Origin: an uncultured Pseudobdellovibrionaceae bacterium
GTDB taxonomy: Bacteria; Bdellovibrionota; Bdellovibrionia; Bdellovibrionales; JAMPXM01
Direction of reading: 5' to 3'
Assembly: GCA_934277865.1 (NCBI GenBank)
Contig: CAKQVW010000053.1
Location: 1-11,735 of the forward strand
DNA: 11,735 nt
Below the pieces are notes generated by a model that worked only from the letters and a program-made list of their open reading frames with translations, searched no databases and was not told the DNA's origin. The position numbers were made by a program, and so were the translations under genes. Positions within the stretch are counted from its first letter, which is position 1; each line of letters opens with the position of its first letter. Below, one piece after another: positions 7,288-11,735 of the stretch.

Positions 7288-8220
7288 ATGATTCTCAATC
7301 GGGCTTCGAAAGGCATTCGATTCGCACCATCTCCGACAGGAAATTTTCATGTCGGCAACCTTCGAACAGCTTGGATTGCCAGTGAGATTGCAAAACTCCA
7401 GCGCGAGCCGCTTATCATACGCTTTGAAGATATCGATGGCGCAAGAGTGGTGAAAGACGCCCAGGCCTCACAAACGGCCGACATGGCCGCACTTGGTATC
7501 ATCGCTGACCACGTGGAACTTCAAAGCTCCCGTCTCCATCGCCACAAAGCTCTCTTTGATATGGCTCTTGAAGAGGGACGAATCTATGCGTGTGACTGTT
7601 CGCGGACAGAAGTGCGCGACGCGCTTCGCGGGATCGCCAGCGCTCCACACACGCGCGAGCCCGAGTATTCCGGAAACTGCCGTGCACTCGCACGCAACGC
7701 GGTTCCCGATACTCCACTCTCAAACAAACCCATTGATTCAATTGCTTGGCGTTGGCGCCACGAAGACGAGTCCGGAAAATACGATTCCATTGTTGCGCGC
7801 ACAGAAATCCGGTCCGGCGTGTTTCAGCCCGGTTATCACTGGGCCTGCGCGGTGGACGACGCCGATGGCGGGTATTCGCTTCTAATACGTGCCTGGGATC
7901 TCGCGGCGGCCGAGGACACTCAGGCGCGCATCCGATGTTGGGTGCAAAACCTGGAGGGCCCATTCGATGCCACTCGCGTTTTTCATACATCACTAGTCAC
8001 ACAAAACGATGGCCACCGGCTGGAGAAACGCACGCCCAATGTGACCTTGAAAGAGCTTTCCGCTCTCGGCCTCACATCGGAAAAACTGCTGACTCTGTTT
8101 CGTGCAAGCTTTGTTATGCCAAGCATCGACGTTCTTAGAGGACTCGACAAGATCCCCAGTCTACTGCTGGGCGAAGCCAAACACAAAATTTCGCTTCGCG
8201 AACTCGGTATTCAAGTTTAA
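7288..8220 (+). CDS. gluQ: Glutamyl-Q tRNA(Asp) synthetase homolog
   Basis: 310-residue class I synthetase-like protein made only of the glutamyl-tRNA synthetase catalytic core, with no anticodon-binding domain, as in E. coli YadB/GluQ (about 300 residues). GluQ activates glutamate and attaches it to queuosine at position 34 of tRNA(Asp). Motifs: FAPSPTGNFHVGN at 12-24 (HIGH equivalent HVGN), FEDIDGARVV at 46-55, zinc ligands CDC (102-104) plus Y127 and C131 (YSGNC, same spacing as E. coli), WACAVDDADGG (185-195), and a degenerate KMSKS, HRLEKRT, at 243-249. I chose ATG 7288: AGAGG is close (2 bases), which is tight. The in-frame ATG at 7192 lies deep in the upstream gene. It converges on the next gene, with 9 bases between stops. 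Confidence 0.85.
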   Translation: MILNRASKGIRFAPSPTGNFHVGNLRTAWIASEIAKLQREPLIIRFEDIDGARVVKDAQASQTADMAALGIIADHVELQSSRLHRHKALFDMALEEGRIYACDCSRTEVRDALRGIASAPHTREPEYSGNCRALARNAVPDTPLSNKPIDSIAWRWRHEDESGKYDSIVARTEIRSGVFQPGYHWACAVDDADGGYSLLIRAWDLAAAEDTQARIRCWVQNLEGPFDATRVFHTSLVTQNDGHRLEKRTPNVTLKELSALGLTSEKLLTLFRASFVMPSIDVLRGLDKIPSLLLGEAKHKISLRELGIQV

Positions 8221-8229
8221 TCGACCGGC

Positions 8230-9213
8230 CTAATTTTGGCGCAGCCATTCATCCAACGTGAGGCGCTTGGATTTCACCGTGCCAGTCAGACCACTCTTAG
8301 GATCTGGAATATATCCATAAGCCGGAATTCCTCGGACCGAATGCCACTCGTTCTTTTCGCGAAAAGCGGACTGAAGCTCAGGCGAGCTGTCGATATCAAA
8401 AATAGTGATCCCAAGTGGGCCCGGCAATCGCACATGGCCCCAAACCATTTGCTTGGCAACAAACGTCGCCTGCAAATCAAATCGCTCCAGAATCTTAAGT
8501 AGCGCTTCCGGCGCATCGTAATGTTCCAGCCAACGACGATCAAACCAGCTGGGGCATGCACCGGCGCAGCTTTCCTCCGCTAAAGTAAATTTTCGAGAAT
8601 CAAAGTCGGGACGAATGGGCTCGCCCTTTTTTACGCCGGCCCCGCGACTATGCTTGGCGATGATTTGATCACGCTGTCTAGCCTTAATGAAATTCAAGAT
8701 CGCCTTTTGCTCGGAAGCCGGAATCGGAATCGTGATTTCCATCAATGAGTCATTACGAAAGCTATCCAATTGGGTCTCTTCTGCTCGAGCTCGAATATCG
8801 TGAAATTCAAAGTAATACTTCCCAACCCGCAAGGAGGCCGTGCTCGGCCCATCCGCTGGGTGACCATTGATCACAAGTCCGACTGTGTCTTTGCCTACAC
8901 GATTCATCCAAGCGTCCAGTTTGTTCGACGGAATACCCGTCACCACAAATTCCCCTCGATCTGCAAAGCGGCCTTTTGCCGTTTGTTTTCCTTGGGCGGT
9001 GAGCGACCACTTCGTCACATAGGCGGTCTCCGACAACCCCATTCTCACCAAAGCCTTCACATAGTCGACTTTGAGTTGGCCAAAGTCCGTATCGCGGATT
9101 TCCACGACCTCCACTGGTCGGAACTGCGACTCACAACGAGTGGAAGCATCCGCCGCCTGTACGGCTGCGACCAGAGCCAAAACGATTGCCGTAAAAAAGA
9201 GTTTCATCTGCAT
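8230..9213 (-). CDS. Secreted protein of unknown function
   Basis: 327 residues with a Sec signal peptide (hydrophobic residues 5-19, probable cleavage after VQA at 18-20), so probably periplasmic or secreted. I do not recognise the family. The mature part has three cysteines: C27, and C216 and C220 in ESCAGACPSWF. The segment before them, TIPIPASEQKAILNFI (161-176) and then a basic stretch, loosely recalls the layout of permuted papain-like (DUF4105-type) domains, where a cysteine follows such a helix. No catalytic histidine can be assigned with confidence. The C-terminus (LTLDEWLRQN) is polar. ATG 9213 has GAGG 6 bases upstream, overlapping the region of the previous stop; a second ATG lies 6 bases on (9207). 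It begins 12 bases after the IucA/IucC-like gene, so the two exported proteins are probably made together. Confidence 0.75.
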   Translation of the reverse strand: MQMKLFFTAIVLALVAAVQAADASTRCESQFRPVEVVEIRDTDFGQLKVDYVKALVRMGLSETAYVTKWSLTAQGKQTAKGRFADRGEFVVTGIPSNKLDAWMNRVGKDTVGLVINGHPADGPSTASLRVGKYYFEFHDIRARAEETQLDSFRNDSLMEITIPIPASEQKAILNFIKARQRDQIIAKHSRGAGVKKGEPIRPDFDSRKFTLAEESCAGACPSWFDRRWLEHYDAPEALLKILERFDLQATFVAKQMVWGHVRLPGPLGITIFDIDSSPELQSAFREKNEWHSVRGIPAYGYIPDPKSGLTGTVKSKRLTLDEWLRQN

Positions 9214-9225
9214 CTTCTACCTCTC

Positions 9226-11334
9226 TTAGTTTCCACCGGAAGCTGTCGCCGGCACAAACATCGCCTCGCAACGCCCGGAAACGGAAAGCGACCGAAGCTT
9301 GATCACGCTTGGAGAAACAAATTCTATTACGTTCGCGGCAGGCGAGCGCGCGACCAGAGCTGAACCAAGTTCCGGAGCTGCGAACGCGTAACGCCCGAGG
9401 CGTTGTTCGGCCCGGCGACCTTCTTGCGTGTTCGGCGCTTCAAGCAGAGCAAAGGCGATCACCGGGTCCGGATTTGCCGCTGTGGTTTTCGGCGTGCGAG
9501 CCTCGATGATCAAAGCTCCATCCACAAGGCGCATCAACTGGAAGTATGCAACCTGCGAAAGCGTTCGGCGCAGTGGCGAGACGCGGCTTTCTGATTTCAG
9601 GCGGCTCCACTCTGCCGCGAGCAAAGACTGCAGACGTACATCTTCCCGCTGCGCTCGTGCCTCGGGACCATCGGCAAGCAATGCGAGCTTAGTTCGCCAT
9701 TCCCCGAGAATTTTATTGAGGCCCTTGTCTTGGCCAAATCCAAAATCCGCCTCCGCAAGGCGAATCCCCGTGATCTTCTCGGCCTCTTCTGCGGCAATGC
9801 GATCAAAAACGCGCTGAATGCCGTCTTTGTCCAGGCGAGCGCGTGGATCGATTTCATTGATCGCTCGCAACAAGTAAGCTGCCAAAGTTTCAAAGCCATT
9901 CACGTTGCGAATCAACTTGTAATACCAGCTACCGAGGAAAGCGACCCCCTCCGCACCAAGCCCCAATGCGTTCGAAAACTTCCCCCACGTGAAGGGATCA
10001 GGGAAGGCTGCAAACCGTGCAAGCTTCCGACTCTGACGAACTGCTAATTCGGTATCAAATCGGAAGCCGTCGTTGTCTTTGAACATGACTTCGCCCGTTG
10101 GCAGCCAGCCGCCGTTTACCTTCTTTAAGCGATAGTAAAAGTTCTGAGTATGAAGCTCGCCCGGCAACCCCTCGACAATCCCCATACCGAGGTAACTTCG
10201 CAACAATGGTCGAACGATTCGCTCCTGTACGAAATCCATCGGACGCTCTCCCGCGAGCGCCGCCATATCTTTGATATTCAATCCCTCAACGGCGTTCTCA
10301 CCCGTATTCTGAAGAATGAATGCAGGAATCCAGCGATATCCACGTCCGGGGTTCAAGAGCTCGGGATCCACTTCGCGGAAGATGGTCGAGGCAATTTTCC
10401 CCTTTGGCTGCAACGCGGCCGGTTCGAGCATAAATTGAACACCGTATCGTTTCATCTGATCCGACGGGACAGACTCAATCGCCTCGCTCATGATGATCGC
10501 GCGGCGAGCTTTTTTATCTGTGTTGATACGAACCGAGCCATCGATCTCTTTGTGAATCGATACTTTCACCCAGTGCACTTCACCTGGTTTTTCCGCGTCC
10601 ATCACAATCAACGAGCGCGGGCTCGACGTCGTCATCGCGTCATAGTGATAGACAATCCCGTGGCGTTCGATCAAATCGGCGTAGGCGCTCACGTAGTTGG
10701 GGTGCACGAAGAAGCGCACGTACTTGCGGCCGCCTTTTTCAAATTGCACAAGCGACTTGGTGTCACCGCGCGCGTAGTCTGAAAGATGCGAGAACTCCAT
10801 CTCCGAAACTGGAATTGGAATATAGGGAACCTTGAAGGTCGTGAACTCCGCTGGCGCAAAGACACCAAGGCTCTTTAAGTCGTTTGAAGTCAGCGCATGC
10901 AGGTTTGCCGCTTTTTCAAGGTACATGACTTCCGCGAATGCCTTCGGCAAACGTTTCATCAAACTTTGAGAATCACTGACATCTGTGGTCACCACAGTCG
11001 ATTCCGCGCTCACAGGCCCCGACAAAACCTCATGACTTCCGATGCGGCCTTTGCGTGAAGGCGCCTCGCGAGTTTTGAAATAGCGGATCTCCACTTCGCG
11101 CTCGGGAGGCTTCTCCATTCCCACCGGTAACAGCCAACGCAGTCCCGCGCGATCACGCACGAGGTGCATGCCGGGTGGAATTTCGACATCACCTGTCTTG
11201 GGAACTTGTCGTGGTTGTGTGTGATCGGAAGTGACACGATCCGATTCTGCGTTCACGGCTGGCGCCCCCGCCAACAAAACAAAAACGACAATCGTGACAA
11301 ACAAAAAGACCGCTAAGGTCGCGAGTCGTCGCAT
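9226..11334 (-). CDS. Exported protein with IucA/IucC-like (NIS synthetase) fold
   Basis: 702 residues. Residues 1-29 form a signal peptide or anchor (MRRLATLAVFLF start, AVNA end). Downstream, elements in the order expected for IucA/IucC synthetases are visible: HP at 211-212 (family HPWQ), TTSSPRSL at 235-242 (family SxRT), Lys257 in WVKVSI, Arg269 in GSVRI, HTQN at 395-398 in a GELHTQN context after RPLLRSYLGMGI, and FKDNDG at 418-423. These correspond to ATP- and substrate-binding positions in enzymes such as AcsD as I recall them, and the Lys-to-Arg distance of 12 agrees. Such enzymes condense citrate or similar acids with amines using ATP in the cytoplasm; here the N-terminus predicts export. 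The last 150 residues are not recognised. ATG 11334 has GGGGGG 4 bases upstream; a TTG at 11517 would add 61 residues without a ribosome binding site. No other siderophore genes are near. Confidence 0.65.
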   Translation of the reverse strand: MRRLATLAVFLFVTIVVFVLLAGAPAVNAESDRVTSDHTQPRQVPKTGDVEIPPGMHLVRDRAGLRWLLPVGMEKPPEREVEIRYFKTREAPSRKGRIGSHEVLSGPVSAESTVVTTDVSDSQSLMKRLPKAFAEVMYLEKAANLHALTSNDLKSLGVFAPAEFTTFKVPYIPIPVSEMEFSHLSDYARGDTKSLVQFEKGGRKYVRFFVHPNYVSAYADLIERHGIVYHYDAMTTSSPRSLIVMDAEKPGEVHWVKVSIHKEIDGSVRINTDKKARRAIIMSEAIESVPSDQMKRYGVQFMLEPAALQPKGKIASTIFREVDPELLNPGRGYRWIPAFILQNTGENAVEGLNIKDMAALAGERPMDFVQERIVRPLLRSYLGMGIVEGLPGELHTQNFYYRLKKVNGGWLPTGEVMFKDNDGFRFDTELAVRQSRKLARFAAFPDPFTWGKFSNALGLGAEGVAFLGSWYYKLIRNVNGFETLAAYLLRAINEIDPRARLDKDGIQRVFDRIAAEEAEKITGIRLAEADFGFGQDKGLNKILGEWRTKLALLADGPEARAQREDVRLQSLLAAEWSRLKSESRVSPLRRTLSQVAYFQLMRLVDGALIIEARTPKTTAANPDPVIAFALLEAPNTQEGRRAEQRLGRYAFAAPELGSALVARSPAANVIEFVSPSVIKLRSLSVSGRCEAMFVPATASGGN

Positions 11335-11408
11335 GCATCCCCCCAGAACTGCAAGCAAACATTTCCTGCGTAGCCGAGTTGCCGCTTTAACTTCCGACAG
11401 TGAAATGC

Positions 11409-11437
11409 GCGACCTCGTATCAACTGACTCGAGGCGC
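11409..11437. repeat. Imperfect inverted repeat upstream of the IucA/IucC-like gene
   Basis: CCTCG (11413-11417) pairs with CGAGG (11430-11434), extended by GCG/CGC (11409-11411 with 11435-11437) across one bulged A, giving an 8-pair arm around a 12-base centre. Its place, 75-103 bases before the start codon at 11334, would suit an operator or a leader hairpin. Confidence 0.35.
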
Positions 11438-11563
11438 AATGTAAATATGTGGGCGCTCCATGAAGAAATGTCGGTGAAGATGACACGATCTCGTGAGTAT
11501 TTATTGAAAAGCTTCAAGAGTTCGAGCCGAGCTCAGTAATGCATTGCACAACAGCGCGCGATA

Positions 11564-11616
11564 GAATCTCGCAAAATTCTCCCTCGTTCTGCTAGCGTTG
11601 AAGCAATTCGAGATTC
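11564..11616. repeat. Eight-base perfect inverted repeat with 37-base loop
   Basis: GAATCTCG at 11564-11571 is the exact reverse complement of CGAGATTC at 11609-11616. The right arm ends 5 bases before the AGGAG ribosome binding site (11622-11626) of the signal-peptide gene at 11632. It may be a binding site pair or a long-range leader stem; chance is possible at this length. Confidence 0.35.
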
Positions 11617-11631
11617 ACATCAGGAGTGTGC

Positions 11632-11735
11632 ATGATGAGACGTTTGAAAAAATCAAAAGCCATCTCTCTTCTGGCAGCAACGGCCTCTCTGTTAGCAGGG
11701 TTCTCAGCCGCGGCTGCCACCGGTGGATTTAAGAG
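11632..11735 (+). CDS. Start of a secreted protein (cut off by window end)
   Basis: Only 34 codons are present. They read as a signal peptide: a basic start (MMRRLKKSK), a hydrophobic core (about 10-24) and an alanine-rich cleavage zone (FSAAAATGG), so the product is probably exported. AGGAG lies 5 bases before the first of two adjacent ATG codons (11632 and 11635). It is divergent from the IucA/IucC-like gene. Nothing of the mature protein can be judged. Confidence 0.7.
   Translation, partial: MMRRLKKSKAISLLAATASLLAGFSAAAATGGFK

Larger units (their letters stand above)
11335..11631. other. Divergent intergenic spacer, 297 bases
   Basis: No gene supported. It lies between two divergently transcribed genes, so it should hold their promoters and leaders, but I found no convincing -35/-10 pair. 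A TAGAAT at 11562-11567 could serve as a -10 for the rightward gene without a matching -35. Two inverted repeats (11409-11437 and 11564-11616) are listed separately. Confidence 0.5.

Noticed and set aside
8221..8229. Bidirectional terminator between convergent genes
   Set aside because: Only 9 bases separate the stops, and I find no stem longer than three pairs around them.
10150..10782. Plus-strand reading frame of 210 codons inside the IucA/IucC-like gene
   Set aside because: It lies opposite the region encoding the conserved H395, R269 and K257 motifs, so it is a shadow frame.
8230..11334. Siderophore biosynthesis cluster
   Set aside because: One IucA/IucC-like domain is present but exported. 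No second synthetase, monooxygenase, acyltransferase, exporter or receptor is adjacent.
11335..11517. 61-residue N-terminal extension of the IucA/IucC-like protein from a TTG
   Set aside because: There is no ribosome binding site before 11517, and the ATG at 11334 has GGGGGG and gives a clean signal peptide.

Overview
The window looks like a chromosomal segment of a free-living or predatory member of the Bdellovibrionota (Bdellovibrio-like). The trigger factor has the family layout and sequence style I associate with Bdellovibrio. Many products carry Sec or lipoprotein signals, and glutathione synthesis uses the rare Acidithiobacillus-type GshA. This placement is an inference from protein style, not from a search. 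I see no rRNA, tRNA, insertion sequence, phage gene or CRISPR array.

Left block (5107 down to 1, minus strand): a compact five-gene operon. In transcription order it encodes two different ArsA/Get3-like ATPases (5107-4112 and 4127-2961), a TPR lipoprotein (2964-1720), an EI24/CysZ-like membrane protein (1727-993) and a glutamate-cysteine ligase (981 to beyond base 1). The first four genes overlap by 16, 4 and 8 bases, and gshA follows after 11 bases, so translational coupling is likely. Both ATPases appear to start at TTG. CysZ-type proteins import sulfate and GshA consumes cysteine, so the operon may join sulfur supply and glutathione with a Get3-like targeting or envelope function; that link is inference.

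Centre (5214-8220, plus strand): trigger factor (tig) starts divergently from the operon across a 106-base spacer containing two TTAGACT repeats one helical turn apart. Behind tig lie a predicted lipoprotein with an ASCH/PUA-like domain (6588-7280) and, 7 bases later, a glutamyl-Q tRNA(Asp) synthetase homolog (7288-8220). The clpP-clpX genes that commonly follow tig are not here.

Right block (11334 down to 8230, minus strand): two exported proteins in one transcription unit. The first, 702 residues, has a signal peptide followed by motifs that match the IucA/IucC (NRPS-independent siderophore synthetase) fold in the correct order. The second, 327 residues, is a secreted protein I do not recognise. 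An ATP-dependent synthetase fold placed outside the cytoplasm, without any siderophore gene nearby, is the most unusual thing in the window. A further signal-peptide gene begins divergently at 11632 and runs off the end. The 297-base spacer before it holds two inverted repeats.
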